Shown piece after piece: positions 1 to 13,199 of a stretch of DNA of 64,000 nucleotides. Under the pieces are notes generated by a model, which made no database searches, had not been told where the DNA came from, and was given only the letters and a program-made list of their open reading frames with translations. The position numbers and the translations under genes were made by a program. This DNA is from Zhengitettix transpicula. Taxonomy: Eukaryota; Arthropoda; Insecta; Orthoptera; Tetrigidae. The stretch is from contig CM073590.1 in assembly GCA_037074705.1 (NCBI GenBank), positions 165,972,746 to 166,036,745 on the forward strand, in the 5' to 3' direction. Position 1 is the stretch's first letter. Each line of letters starts with the position of its first letter.

Positions 1-588
1 AAAGAAGAGTCGGAAGAGGCTACGTACAGGACATCTCTCTGGTTAGCGAAGGAAGCCTACGAGAATTCTCTCGCAGGTGAATCTTCCCAGAGAGCTCTGG
101 CGGAGGCTACCTTTGGGGATGCCTTCACATCTCTCTGGTTTTTTGAACTAAGGTTCCCATATACCGAGGCATCTCGGCCTGTTATGAGAGGTGTATGTTC
201 CGGGGTCGTAGACCTTGGGCATACGGTTAGATTTGTCCGCTATTCCTATTGGAATAGTCGGCCAGCTGCCTCCAAAACCGGTCAAGGTACGGCGAGGGGA
301 AAGCTGCGTCCCCACAGAAAACCCCTCTCCCGCCATCGGAAGGGCGTGGACAAGTACCAAATGCCCGACCTACCTGATGCAGGTTTTTGTAGGGTTTTAT
401 CTGCATCACTTTAAGTGGAATTGCCGTGTAGGATCCTTAAACCATAGCCCGGGGGCCCTAGTTAACCCTTGGCTACCTTCCTCTACCTTTCCGCATCCCC
501 CCTTTCACTCCTTTTCCTATGCTATAAGAGGGGAGTTGCCACTATGTGGATTACCCTATACATAGCCTGTCTACACCAAAAAAAGACA
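1..588 (+). repeat. R500 dispersed module, copy 1 (cut by window edge)
   Basis: This stretch matches the module at 22477-22984 along most of its length. Shared blocks include the region around 155-300 (an inverted GAGGC/CTCGG pair, then a short CTATTCC/GGAATAG hairpin), the hairpin near 375-405, and the 3' block with GGATCCTTAA and CTATGCTATAAGAGG. It ends in the CTACACC-type tail rather than the poly-A type. Open frames inside it (for example 215-565) are shared only as repeat sequence and show no protein family. It is probably a non-autonomous element or the 3' part of a non-LTR retrotransposon; the family is not recognised. Confidence 0.7.
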
Positions 589-612
589 CTTTCTTCTTTC
601 TCTGCCTTTCGA

Positions 613-987
613 ATAAGCCGAGACACCTCGGTCAGATTTGAGAGGTGTATGCTTCGATGTCGCAGACCTTGGAGATTCGCATTGTCTTCTGCTACCATTT
701 CAACAATCGGCTAGCTGCCACCAAACCTGTCTTGAGACATGTCAGCGTCCCCCACAACAAACCGACTACAGCCATCGGAAGGGCGTGAGACTAGTATCGA
801 CCAATCAGATGTAGGTTTCTATAGGGTTTTCCCTGCATCACACTTGCATTCTTTAACTACAGCCCCCGGCCTCAGTTAACCATTGACTACCTTATTCTCC
901 CATCCGAATCCACATTTCTACCCGTTCCTAACCTATTAAAGGGGTGAGGTCACTACGAGGATGACCCTCGTGTAGCCTATTACTTAA
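613..987 (+). repeat. R500 module, copy 2, strongly diverged
   Basis: A second, much more decayed copy lies head-to-tail behind copy 1. It keeps the CCGAGACACCTCGG hairpin, the GAGAGGTGTATG and CATCGGAAGGGCGTG blocks, and the terminal GTAGCCTATTAC. Substitutions and small deletions are frequent, so it is older than copies 1 and 3. The tandem order could be two insertions or one duplication followed by unequal decay. Confidence 0.6.
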
Positions 988-3900
988 AATGACAGGCGTT
1001 ACATTTTAACTATCGTAACAACCAAATTTTCTTGTTCAGATTCGAATGAATGAATCATGGACACTGTAAAATTCTGATCCTTCAAACGTAATTTTATTTA
1101 TAAAAATCTGACAACTAACTTATTCACTCATGCAATATTTACAACTCAAAATACCTTTACAAATATTTACAATGAGTTAGCCTGTAAATCTCTTATTCTC
1201 TCTACCTTTGGAGTTTTACTACTAACGGGTATGGCGACCATATTTTTTTGATAACTTAATGTTTTTTTCGGTTTTCACTTCAGGACTCTTGGACCCTTGA
1301 CTGACTTAATTTAAGACACCTTTGTATCGTCTTTGTTACCCTTATGAACTTGGACGGGACCTTATTGCCTTCATCATTTTACGCCCTGATTACTGCTCCA
1401 CAGCGTTTACTGATATGTAACTCCAATGGCCTTCGTTGAGAGAACATAATTAAAATTGTCGTGGTCTCCGAGCCAGATATCCACCGATACGTTGAACAGA
1501 CAGACAATGCATTCAAATCAACCCAGGGAGCAATCACTGTTAACAGGTACGCATATTGCATTCAGCGAGCAGTCCCATACTCTCAAATAATTTTCAACAG
1601 AAAGTGTGAGTTAAAACGTCACGCAGCGCAGTTTATCCTTTAAAACATTCAATTTCAGTGAAAATTTAGTTTTGGTCCCTTTTTATCGCAAATTATAAAC
1701 ATGGATACGTACTCCGTCCCATAACTTTGAAATTTAGATTAAAAATAAAAATATCACTTTCCTTATAGGTCAAAATTGTGATACCATTTGGCAAAGCAAT
1801 TATTTTGGTTTAATTATTATAACTAGTATGTCGAGTTTTACTGATAACCATATTTCACACACTGACAATTTATCGAATTTCCAACAGACGACGAAATGAA
1901 TGTCGTCTAGCGAACCTCTGCTAGAATTTTGCTACTCTGAAAAATGGTTCTCGTTCCAACCTACACTTAATTCTTATTTTCTGATTCAAGATAGCTGTGT
2001 TCTTTCTCAACGAGTAACCCGCAATATCCTGTTTACGTCTGGTAAGGAGCGTCATGAATGTTTCTTCCTGCGAGCCAAGAAAAACAACACAGAAACAGCA
2101 AAGTGACTGTCTTCCCGTGTCTGCCGATCGGAATTTCGTTCATTGACATAAATAGAGCAGTGCAACCCCCCCCCCCCCCCCCCGAAAAGAAACTTTATCA
2201 AGCATAATTGCATGTAACTTTCAAAGTAAATTCTCTCAAAAATAACTAATAACATATAGTTAAATGACTATTCAAAGTCATATCGAAATCTGATCCCAAT
2301 TAATTTGATGCCATAATCTGTTGGAAATTAAAGATTTTTTAAAAAAGATATATATAATAGAACGTTAAATTGCGTAACGTTTCAGTGCGATCTTTTTTTG
2401 CTGTAGTCAAATAAATACTGATATGCAGATAATAAAAATATAAAGCGACAAATGAATTACTTAAATGTCATAATCCATTGAACAATGATTGGTTCTCGAT
2501 TGATCATTTTGAAGTGCTCGTTTTATTAGTCACAAAACTTAAAGGAATAAGTTCTTAAATCAACGTGAATATTAAGTAAATAGATGGAAAAGTTCCAGGA
2601 ATTAAGCAAAACAAGGTAATACGCAGAATTAATAATTCGTTGCACAGTGCATTACGGTAAATGCCAAAATAAGTGCTTAAGAGCTTGTTTGATTCTTATT
2701 ACAAGCATTGACTCATGGATCACACAATCAGACGATTTATTGTACGAATATTCATACAATGCGACTTGAATGGAACGTGCCATAATGAGAAGAAATATTA
2801 TAATAAACTCCTTCATAATGAATGTTACATACTCATTAAAATGCACGATGAAGGTAAAGTGACTTTGCAAGACAACTTCAGAGAAATATATAGTGTAGAT
2901 GGTAAAGCGTCCTGGATTAGAAACCAAAGGATCGTATATATGTAAGGCTGGAGCCCGGCAACAGAATAATTTGATAAAAGCATAGCAATGTAGAATATCA
3001 TAAGAAGCCACTAGTACCCTAATAATGTACATATTGGAGACAAATCAGGATAAACTGGATTATAATAGAATAGATGCATTTTCTATTGATACTCATGAGA
3101 AACAAATCGTCAAGGATGTGGAAAGTAATCATTGTTTTGGGCCTATAATTAATAACTTAATTCACCTATTAATTATGTATAAGATAACAAAACAAATTAA
3201 GTAATTGGATCAGTATCAAATGATTAAAATTTTACGGTAAAAACAATATAATTATTATTTTCACTAATTAATTAATTTCACTAATTTCAATAATTAAAAC
3301 TAATAGTTTTTTCCGACTATTTACACCATTGTATTAAGTATACAAATTTATAAATAAATACAAATATTTTCAAAAACTCATAAAGTACAAGTAGCTTAGT
3401 AGAAATTTTTTATGGCTACTTTTGGAGTGTTACATAATTCTTTAATGTTATCAGAGATTTTGTTAAAAATTGATATTCCACCCCTTTTTGTGCAACTGAC
3501 AAAGACATAACTTATATGAATTATTTTTATTTCTTGTATTAAATGAATTCAAATCTGAGTTGGTACTAAATTTATCATAATTATTTATCACTAATAAATA
3601 TCATTCATTTGATATCGATATCAAATTAATCGACCTGAGCAAGTATACCTAATTTCTTGAAAATCTCTTTGCATTAAGTTCTAGAATTTACATTACAGCT
3701 TATTCTGATTACGCGCTTTTGGGCTAGAAAATCATTATCTTTACCTGTATAGTTACCCAAAAACATAATTCCATAAGTCATTAAGGAATATATACTAGAA
3801 GTACAGTATAATTTTACATAACTCTGAGTGAGTTTATGAATTAATATAATGGCATTTATTTTCAATTAAGTTTATTATTTATGTAAAATCTTAATATAGT

Positions 3901-5460
3901 ACTTTATACTTCAGTATCATATACCTTTCTAAAGTTACTGCGTTTATGGAAGAAATTATGGTGTAATAACACCGTGCGTATTATTACAGTTTGTAATATA
4001 TTACAACAGATTATAATAGCTTATACAAGTATTAAATACTTGACGATACAAATATCAGTTAATATCACCGATTGAAATAGTGATAAAATGTTTATTTTTA
4101 CATAACTGTAACGGAATTCTTAAAATTACATAGTAATAGATAGTATAGCATGTAAAGAAAGCATCAATAAGATTCCTTCTTCACATTTCGCATTTCACGA
4201 AATAATTACCAACCTACAATAAAAAGACTTGAAATGAGTCATAACAACGAGATACAGGAACAGAAGGGGAAATATGAGGTACTAACAAGCAAAAAAAACA
4301 CCCCTGATCTTGCAAATATCTTCATTAAATTACACGCGCTACGAGATAACCATAATTTTGTTCTGGTGGGTGTGTTTGCATATTCACGCCTTGTAACTGC
4401 GACAGGTCGTTATCCATACAGTGGTGTTATCATGACTGTATAAATTCGTACCGGGGAGGGGTAGGGGCACTTCTCTACCACCCGTTTAACGTGAACATCG
4501 ACCGAATAACATCAACTAAGCACACTTAAAGATAAATTTACGCTTCCCACTGACCACTCGCGAACCAACGCTTCTCCAGAAACATTGCACAACCTCTGCG
4601 CGGCTGCCGCATACGTTCCCTTTATGTCTTTTATAAATAAACCCTCCAAACAGTTCTAATAGCCTGCATTTATACGATCTGGTGTTTGAGTTCGAGTGCC
4701 AAGGTAATATATTAAACGCTCCTCCCATCTATTTTTGTTATTCTCTTCTCAGCATATAAAAAGTTTTATTCATTTCTTTGGAATCTTACTCAACTCACAA
4801 TACTATTTTGCAGGGGAGCGCTATCTATAATCCACGCCGGCATACACACGTTTCTCCACTTGATGGGATGTGGCAGGTGAAACGTCTCTGAACACTGGAC
4901 TCGGAACCGAACACAAGAATATTTATAGTTTATATACATCCATATATTACAAATCAACTGCGTCAGAGCGGCTTAGTGGTCCCCGAGGTCAAAATCCTGT
5001 CGCAGGCATGCGAAAACAACTCAATATTTACAAAGAAAGCCATCCCAGCGTAGTTCGAATGGCTCACCCGCACTGTCGGAAAAGATAGTATGTAAATGTA
5101 ACGCAACATAAATATTCCAATTTTGGAACATATAAAACCTTGTCGTTTACAAAAATAATAAAATAGAAGAATCCTGAATATGCTTTTTTTATTATTTCCT
5201 TAAATACTAAATAGATAAACAATAATATATATGTATGTGTGTTCCTTCAGTAAAAAGAGTATATTCTATGATCTGAATTGAAGGAAAAAAGTCAGAGAAG
5301 GAGAAAAATCAGACTGAATGTACAGAAGAGATTGGAGAGCATTTAAAATATTTGTTAATCGCGTTTTCTGTTCCTTTGATACTATTTCTAAAGCTTGCCA
5401 TTGATGAACATAATCCTATTAGTAAACGTATTTTGACCACAATAGTTTTTAATTACGGAA
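988..5460. other. AT-rich non-coding stretch
   Basis: I see no gene or recognisable element here. The open frames (1900-2106, 2652-3032 minus, 4234-4443 plus, 4870-5088) show no known motif, no plausible splice context and no coding-like composition. The only distinctive item is the poly-C run at 2166-2183. Confidence 0.55.
2166..2183 (+). repeat. poly-C run of 18
   Basis: This is an uninterrupted run of 18 C in AT-rich surroundings. Runs this long are unstable and error-prone in sequencing, so the exact length should not be trusted. G-run formation on the minus strand is possible. Confidence 0.9.
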
Positions 5461-5477
5461 AAATTCATATATTGGGC

Positions 5478-6140
5478 AGGCAATCAGATTCCAAAAATGG
5501 CACATCTGAAATTAGTATTAAAATAAAAGTAGTACTAATTTTGTTAATGTCAAACGTTTAAATTATATCTATGGTTAATAAAGTAATATAACCTTTTAAT
5601 TATATAATTTAGAAAGTAACAACGTTTGCCTCTAACTCTTTTCTAAATTTAGTAAACTTATTAAATATGTCACTTGATTTTGGTTCTAATATAACAATAA
5701 TTTGGTAAGTTGTTTGTTTCTGTTTACTTTCTTTTGCCTTTTGTTACTTTACACAATCTCCAAATTTAACCATCTGTAAATACCTCCTCTATAGGAAGAA
5801 AATCTGAAGAAGATACGAATGTGTATAGAAAATTCGTTACTTTCTAAATTAAATAAATAAAGTGTCTGTAAAAAGTAAAAAAAATCTTTAGTAATTCATA
5901 ACAGACGTCAAATAAAAACTTAATTCCATTATTGGTTATTGTAACTGCTTGGGAGAATTTATCATCTTTGTACTAACAATCATATTAATATTGTAATAAA
6001 ATCGTGTGTACTTAAGGAAAAAAATTCTTGGGCTGGGAATCCGATTATCAAAAATGACTCATCTGAAATATTACAAATTAAAGCTAATACTACTTTTATT
6101 AATGTCAAACATTTAAATTATATCTATGATTGATTATTGT
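5478..6140 (+). repeat. two diverged direct repeats flanking a PLE-like fragment
   Basis: The block at 5478-5590 recurs at about 6031-6140. Shared strings include CATCTGAAAT, TAATGTCAAAC and TTTAAATTATATCTATG, spaced about 550 bp apart. Between them, 5795-5912 carries CTGAAGA, a GATAC/GTAT pair, GAAAA and then CAGACGTCAAATAAAA. The segment at 39222-39345 has the same order. Direct repeats around an internal segment fit old retroelement or PLE pseudo-LTR remains, but no coding sequence survives between them. Confidence 0.45.
5801..5912 (+). repeat. PLE-like terminal fragment with hammerhead-like motif
   Basis: CTGAAGA at 5804-5810 is followed by a GATAC...GTAT pairing, GAAAATTCG, then AGTGTCTGTA and CAGACGTCAAATAAAA. 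The segment at 39222-39345 has the same blocks in the same order, which supports a common family. The link to Penelope-like elements is an inference from the shared motif. Confidence 0.4.
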
Positions 6141-9100
6141 AACTTCTATGGAGATTTTTTATCTTTGTATTAATAATCGTGTTAACATGGTCCTTAAAGT
6201 TTCATTTATATTTACATTATTTTGATACAATTTCGTTATTCAATATGGTATGTTGTGCCTTTCATATCTCCCATTTTACTTTCATTCGCCTTCTGTCCCT
6301 TTCGCTGCAAATGGAATTACAGACCAAGATGAATTTATGAATTTGGCAAATAAAATAATATATATATAGTTCGTAACTCGAAAGGCTTTTAAGAACACAA
6401 TTTAAAACTTCTGACTTTGACGTTTATTTTTGACTAGACGGATGGATATTACATAATTGCTTTAGACAAAAACCGTTCAGTGCAAAACGCTAGCCTACAA
6501 TATGGTCTCAAGTGACTAATGATATAACATAGTAAAAATATACCGTAAGTAATTAATATTAATAAATAAGCTATGGAAACGGTTTAATATTGTGAAGATA
6601 GGCGGTTTTCAGCGCACAATTGATTTGTAGTATACTTCTGAAAACATTAATATGCAGGAATTCTTCTTCTTCTGTGATTCAATAAAAATATTAGTTCTTA
6701 AATACTATGCTTATGACTTATGACTAAATAAATAACTTGATAAATTATATTTATCCGCACATGAGAAAATATAGCCATATATGCTACTATCAATAAGTGA
6801 ATTTTATTGTAAATCTAAATCTATTTCCTAAATTAAATTTATAAGTTAACGTGAACATAAGGATGTACACACAAAAGCTGCACGTAATTTTTTAAGGTGA
6901 AAAAAATATGTTAAGCACAATCACTGGACTTCCCCAATTCCGATATCACAACAAACTCAGCTCTGTTCAATGAACTAAAACGATCATATGCGGAACCCAG
7001 CTTCGGTTTTATGCACTTTGTTTCTATAAACTTTTAAAATTATTTCGTCCACACCACATTCTTTCACATGAAGTGAATGTGTTGGCATCTGTGCAGTCGG
7101 TGCAACAGGTGCTTCCATTGCCGTGCCAACTGGCAGTTCCTAGTTCGGCTCCAGACAACCACGTCCCTCCTTCGTGACGAATCAACAGAGTTGTAAACAA
7201 CAGTCTTGGCACATATCCTACACATTGTCACTGTGCTAAGGATGTCAGGGATTTCTACAACTTATGTTCTCGGAAAATGCGAGCCCTGTTTTTTAATTTG
7301 TCATTTTTTGTCGGAAATTTGAAAATTTACACCCAGACTTCGCGAATATATTTGCTGAATTACTGAACTTTTTTTATAACACTATTTTTCAGTCCCGCTG
7401 TTTACTTTTTTTGTTTGGGGCAATGAACATCAAATGTCCAACTTAACCTAACCTTCAATAAAATGGAAGAGATACGCCAATCTAACAATTCGAAGAAAAC
7501 GCAGCATAACACTATTGTTAGCTTCATCCAAAATTTGTGTAATACAAATATTGTTAACACGGTCTTACCAGCGATGGTAATACGCTTTTTCATTGAGCAG
7601 TTTAATTAGATTAAATTAGATTTTATTAGTTCCATTGATCCTCAGCTGAGAAAATAGGGCAAGTCAACTTGATAACCTATGGAACACAAGCAAAAGATAA
7701 GGAAAAGTATGATTGTAAATGAAGTAAATATATATTACGTGGAAATGCTCTCTTTCAAATGAAGTCCTAAGTTATAAATATGTTCTAATGAAATAGATTT
7801 AAGGCACCAATCACAGAGAAATGAAAATATTTCGAAACCTGTCCAAATATTGATAGGAATGATCAAGAAAGTATTTGATTTATCAGAGCCCTCAATAAAT
7901 TCTTTTAAATTTTACATGATTTATATTCAAAATTATTATAACTGAAGAGGCCCAAAATAAGGACGAAACGTCGTTTATTTAATCTTTTTTAATAAACATA
8001 ATTTTCTGACTCAAGGCCGTATATTTGTTTATTTATATTATTGAGAATGTCATATTATATCATCATTATTAATAGTTAAACATGTCCAAGACAGAAAACT
8101 AGTAAATTAAACAGTATTATTCTCTAAAACAAGATTATCATAACTGCCGCTTGAATAATAAAATTTCCTGACAAAGCCCACTACTATTAGTATTATGTCA
8201 CATTTCTGAGGCCCTATCTAGAACGAGCTTGGGCTTCAAGGGTGTGGACTGAATCATGATTTGAACCGCACAATTATTAATTACACCATATAAATTAAAT
8301 TGCTGTTTTTGGCATTAACCTTAATATTTACAGACAATTTATTTTATTCAAGTAATTTCATAAATCAAATTGCAGGAGTAGCTAAGAAAACATTTGGTTA
8401 GTTTTTTCTTTTTTTGTTTTGAAATATGGTAATAAAACATTACTATAAATTTAAAAGGGAGCACAACTATAAGTATACAGAAAAGGGCATATCACAACTT
8501 TCCATAGTTATTTCAGATATTAACTATTCAATACTTGAAAAATAAAAACATTTCTTTTTTTGATATTTATTTATATTACAATATTATTAATGTAGATATT
8601 CCCTGTGAAAATATTATGAGACCATTGAAAAATTTACCATGGCCATTCCTACTGTTATTTTCCACAGAATATTCCTCACTCGGGTTGATTAACCATAAAT
8701 TTGTGGTCTAAAGTGATAAATTGATAGGTACAAAATTTCAACTTTCAGGGCAGAAACCTTTTCACCAAGATATTACCAGATATCAAAGAAACCTACATCT
8801 TTATAAATCAGATTTCATTATAATTCTCCTTTGACACTTCTTCACAGTGTGCTGAAGGCTTCGGAGTTGATCAATAGTACACTTAAATCATTTTGAACCT
8901 GTTTTGACTTAACAATGTATGCTGTGTGACCACTGACATCTAGTCAAATAACTTCAATGATGCAGTTACTCTAAATGGGAATCTGGATTCTGTTTATATA
9001 TTAGTGCCCAGAAGAATGAAAACATGTAATTCTAAATAAAAAATATTAAGTTCATTTTATTTTTAAGCCACTTTGTTGCCTGTAATATAAATTTGTAAAT

Positions 9101-9625
9101 AACATTTAGTGTAAAGTTACACTAAAATACTCTGGTAACTTTAAATATTCCAAAAAGGGATACATTTCTATTTTAAGATCATTGTAGGTAACTTTACCAG
9201 CAAAGAAAGTTGAAATGAGTCAATTTTGTCAACAACTATTTATGATAAATAATGCAATATGATTTCATATAACTGATATACAAAGCATAAATTATTCCAA
9301 ATACTATTATAAGGTTTCAACCTGAGCCAATGTTTGATTCACGTTTGCTGAGAATTGTATTTGGAACAGATTGACCAGGGAAAGCCTCTGCTCCCTAAAC
9401 TATTGGTCAGACTACATTTTTGGAAACAGAAGCAGGATACAATATTGATCTACTAAATGAGTATTCTAGCAACAATATCTCAGATTCAGATTTATAGTTA
9501 TTCATCACATTTAGAAATGAATAAATATATATAAATGTGACAAAAGATGTGACTTTGTCAAAATAATTAAAATAAATGTATGGAACAGCCTCAAAAGATT
9601 TTGACCCGAGTGGCAATGCCGAGCT
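6141..9625. other. AT-rich non-coding stretch
   Basis: No gene is supported. A GC-richer patch at about 7030-7230 has an open minus frame (7024-7212) that is cysteine-rich but matches no family I know. A hammerhead-like motif lies at 7942-7973 and is listed separately. The rest is low-complexity AT sequence. Confidence 0.5.
7942..7973 (+). repeat. hammerhead-like motif, copy
   Basis: CTGAAGA, a GGCC...GGAC arm pair and then CGAAACGTCG appear in the order of a hammerhead core (CUGANGA, stem II, GAAA). It is probably part of a decayed retroelement terminus. Activity cannot be judged because stem I and the cleavage site are not evident. Confidence 0.35.
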
Positions 9626-9995
9626 TCAATTTCAGGTAAGCCACCATCTTTCTCTCATTCCTTTCCATACAAATTATTCCAGTTACATATATGTATAATT
9701 GTGATATTGGTATGGAAAGGAAAGAGAGATATAGCATGTGGCTTACCTGAAAGTGAAGTATGGTGTAGCTGTAGGGAACTGAAGGTTGTTCTTCAAATTT
9801 TTGTAGGCTCTGAGCCTCCTTCCTGAAGAAGATACACCGTACTTCACCTTCCTGTAGAAGGAGGCTGAGAGCCTCCGAAAATTTGAAGAAGTTTTTTCCC
9901 TATAGCTACACCATACTTCACTTTCAGGTTATCCACAAGCTATCTCTCTTTCCTTTCCATACCAATATCACAATTATTTTTGACAATGTCATATC
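9626..9995. repeat. foldback of two PLE-type terminal segments
   Basis: The left arm (about 9690-9835) and right arm (about 9850-9980) are inverted copies. Both hold the GTATGGAAAGGAAAGAGAGA block, the TCACTTTCAGG block, the AGCTACACCATACTTCA block and the GAGGCTCAGAGCCTCC hairpin. Around 9852-9880 the string CTGTAGA, GGAGGC...GCCTCC, GAAAA again resembles a hammerhead core. Inverted pairs of termini are typical of Penelope-like elements. Confidence 0.6.
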
Positions 9996-10001
9996 CTTAC
10001 T

Positions 10002-10004
<3 letters not shown>

Positions 10005-10031
<27 letters not shown>
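10005..10031 (+). repeat. (TA)n microsatellite
   Basis: An uninterrupted TA dinucleotide array abuts the foldback and the next PLE-type terminal segment. Confidence 0.85.
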
Positions 10032-10032
<1 letters not shown>

Positions 10033-10039
10033 TGCCCAT

Positions 10040-10215
10040 CCAGAATGAATGAGGGCCCAGACCCTTGAGAATTTGAAATATTTTCTCTCCTCAGCCTGCT
10101 GGGTCAACTGTAGATTTCAGGTAAGTCAACTAAGCTCTCTTTTTCTATTTAAATGAGTTATTTAATTTGACCTCATCACATTTTTCTTAAGTGTTATATA
10201 TATGTATATATTAAC
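10040..10215 (+). repeat. PLE-type terminal repeat
   Basis: This segment aligns with 14340-14510. Shared blocks are GAGGGCC...CCCTTGAGAATTT, TCTCCTCAGCC, GGTCAACTGT, GATTTCAGGTAAG, AATTTGACC and TCACATTTTTCTTAAGTG. It probably represents a pseudo-LTR-like end separated from its coding body. Confidence 0.55.
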
Positions 10216-12930
10216 AGCAAAATCTGGAGCCCATTACTACTATGACAAATGATGATTTAAAATTAATCTAATCCAAATCTGGTCATTCATTATTTTGTAA
10301 ATTAATTTATTAAACATTTACTACAGACACAATTATATTAGATTCCTTCTTTGGTTATGAAATTTTTACAAGGTGGAGAAAAAGAAAACTATCAATATAG
10401 TGTGAAAAAATAAATGCCATAAGGTACTATGATCTTCAATATGTTTAAAAATATATTGGTTACATCACATGCTATATGCAATTGTTTCTTTGTATAGTTT
10501 GATTATTATTTCATTTATGTTCTCCAATACAGAAGTTATGTCAAAGTTGAAATCTTTAGTTGCACCTCTAGAATTATCTTTCACAGCAAAGTAACTAGTA
10601 ACCTCGAAATAAAACCAATACTAAAATATAATAATATTTATTTATTTCCAAGCAATATTTGTCTTAATGATTGCTTTCTGTATATACAACATATAGAAAT
10701 ATTACAAGGAATACATACTTGTGTTTGAATGACTCAGTTTTTGTTCAACCCCACACTTCTCCTATAGCTGAATTTAATGCAAGTTTACCCCTAGCACAAC
10801 TCATTTCCCTTTAGATAACAATACTAAATCATTAGACATTGCGCTCCTTCAATATGTTCCACATCTTATGTTTGAGTTTTGAAAAATTTATTTCACTTGC
10901 ACTACATTCAATGATAACATAAAATTAGTTTACTAAGCTATAAGAAGAATAAGAAATCAACTAATTAGGTCAAGTAATTTAATGATTTATTATATCAAAC
11001 AACTTTAGGGAATTGAAATTTTAATAAGATTATTATTATTATTTATTATTCTATCAACAATTAAATTACATAATGAAATGAACACACATTAGTTCACATT
11101 TTCATTGTAAGATATATCAATCACTTATTAAAATTGCCCAATAATATACTCAAATTGACCTTGTTTACACACATACAATAACTAAATAGATTATGAAAAT
11201 TCCATATCTTACAAAGATCAGTCAAGAATTGGGTGTATGACATGTTTCCCAAATACAAATTTGAGTATTTTTGTTTTCTGCTTCTTGTCCAGTTTCCATG
11301 TTTATTAGGAGTAATTAACATAAAAAATGTTTATGTTATTGGAATAAAGTTCAAGGATTGTTTTTAAATAACATTAATAATCATTTCATGATTCTCAAAG
11401 ATATAAAATAAGAAAATCTTTAACAGCTAGAAATAAAAAGACAACTGAATTCATCAATTTGTAATCTATATTATATCTTTTGATCATGCTAAACAAGGAA
11501 CTTGGATAGTTACATTAAGTCATATAAAAGCTGATCATGGTGATATTATATGGATGCAGTATAGAAAGCTTAGATATTATGAGTTATAAATTTTATATTT
11601 ACAAATAATGTGAAGTCAATGACTCAAACTTCTGAAAGCATCTTTCCATGTGAATCAGAATTCTAAAAAGTGTTATTTCTCAAGATTTTTAGCAGATTTT
11701 CCCATCTTTAATAACACTAACTTCAATATGATTGTGTCTTGTGGAACCAAAAGCATCTTTCCAAACTATTTTTACATCGAAGAAAGATTTTTCTGCTAAA
11801 ACTTTTTAATGTTGCAATCATTCAGATAACTTCCTCCATAGTCCCTAAACACTCTCACAAATATGAAATAAAGTAACCTTTTAGCTAAATAAAGACAAAT
11901 AGTTTTCTGGATTCTGTTAAAATTCATATTACTTGTATGTAAAAGCCATCATTTCATGGCATATAATCATTCAAACCAATGTGTAACATTTTCAATATAA
12001 TAGTAATTGTTTAGAGGATTGATAGCTGTAATAAAAATAGGACCAAATGGTTTTCCTTTAATGTATTTCAAACTTATACTAAATAGTACATTTACCAAAT
12101 CAACTAATTTAGATGAAGAATGTAATTATTATTCCAGATTGATGAGCAAAATATGCATATTAGATTCAATGTTTTGACCATTCACGTATAAAATAACACC
12201 AATAATTTAAATAAAAATTATGATTTATTATTATTATAATCTATTTGCTGTATTACATACATTTTTATTTCCATTATATTTTAAAATTCAATAGCAGTCT
12301 TAACATCAGTGTCCGTAACAGTCATTTCAGTCACAATGTGTGTACAAATTGCACATTAGAAATTTATGTTTAACTAAATTTTCAAATAATAAGTTGTAAG
12401 TACTACTCCATAAATTATATTTATGCATAACTGTACAAATATTATCATGTGTGTAAGATTTTGTTTTCTTAAAATTTTGTACATTACTGAATTTAATTGA
12501 AGAGGTCCCAATTAGGGATGAATTTAAATTTGATGATAATTTTCTTCTGACTGGTGCTTTTTCACAATAATTTAAAAGAAGTCAGATTATTATGAATGTT
12601 AACACATATACTCATTTCATATTCCAAGCTCCAATAAGTACTCAAAGAATAACAAAAGAATTCAAAACAACAGTATTGGTATTTAATGTAGTAGTGTTTT
12701 TTCATACACAAGATATCAACTTCATGCTATAAAATAAGTATTTCTATATAATATTTGTATAATTACATATTTGAAAATAAACCAAATCTGTTGACCAGTT
12801 GTCAGGGAACTGGTGACTACCTTATTAAAGTCAATGCAGACAAAAAAGTTACAAAATTTGGCAAGATCAAAATTGTAAAAATGTACTAATTCAGAAAAAT
12901 GACAAAATTAATATTACATACATATATATG
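10216..12930. other. AT-rich non-coding stretch
   Basis: I find no gene. A weak, decayed hammerhead-like motif (TTGAAGA, GTCCC...GGGAT, GAATTT) lies at about 12499-12533 and is the only structured item. The open frame at 11121-11321 minus looks like chance. Confidence 0.5.
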
Positions 12931-12932
12931 CT

Positions 12933-13170
12933 ATGTATAGGAAGAAAAGATGGTGTGTTAACAGCTTACTTGAAATTGAGGGCTGATGACTTTACTGTCC
13001 AACACAAAATAATTCAAAATTCCTGAGACGCTAGCCTCCTGCATCCAGAGGCAGGTGTGCACCCCACGTTACTAACAAGCACCTGACTTCTGAGGACATT
13101 TTCTGTTTGACATGGTAACCCCAGCCCTCAACTTCAGGAGAGACGCTCACCATCTCTTTTTCCTATATAC
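12933..13170. repeat. foldback element upstream of the PLE remnant
   Basis: The left arm (about 12933-12987) is the inverse of the right arm (about 13122-13170). The right arm reads CAGCCCTCAACTTCAGG, then CACCATCT, then TTTTCCTATATAC. The same CTTACCTGAAA/TTTCAGGTAAG theme occurs at 9630 and 9740, so it belongs to the PLE terminal family. It sits immediately 5' of the GIY-YIG remnant, as a pseudo-LTR would. Confidence 0.5.
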
Positions 13171-13199
13171 ACAAAACAGGTCCTCAATGATTTTGTAAA

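Noticed and set aside
215..565. Open frame of 116 codons at the left edge
   Set aside because: It lies wholly in R500 repeat sequence; other copies break the frame and no domain is visible.
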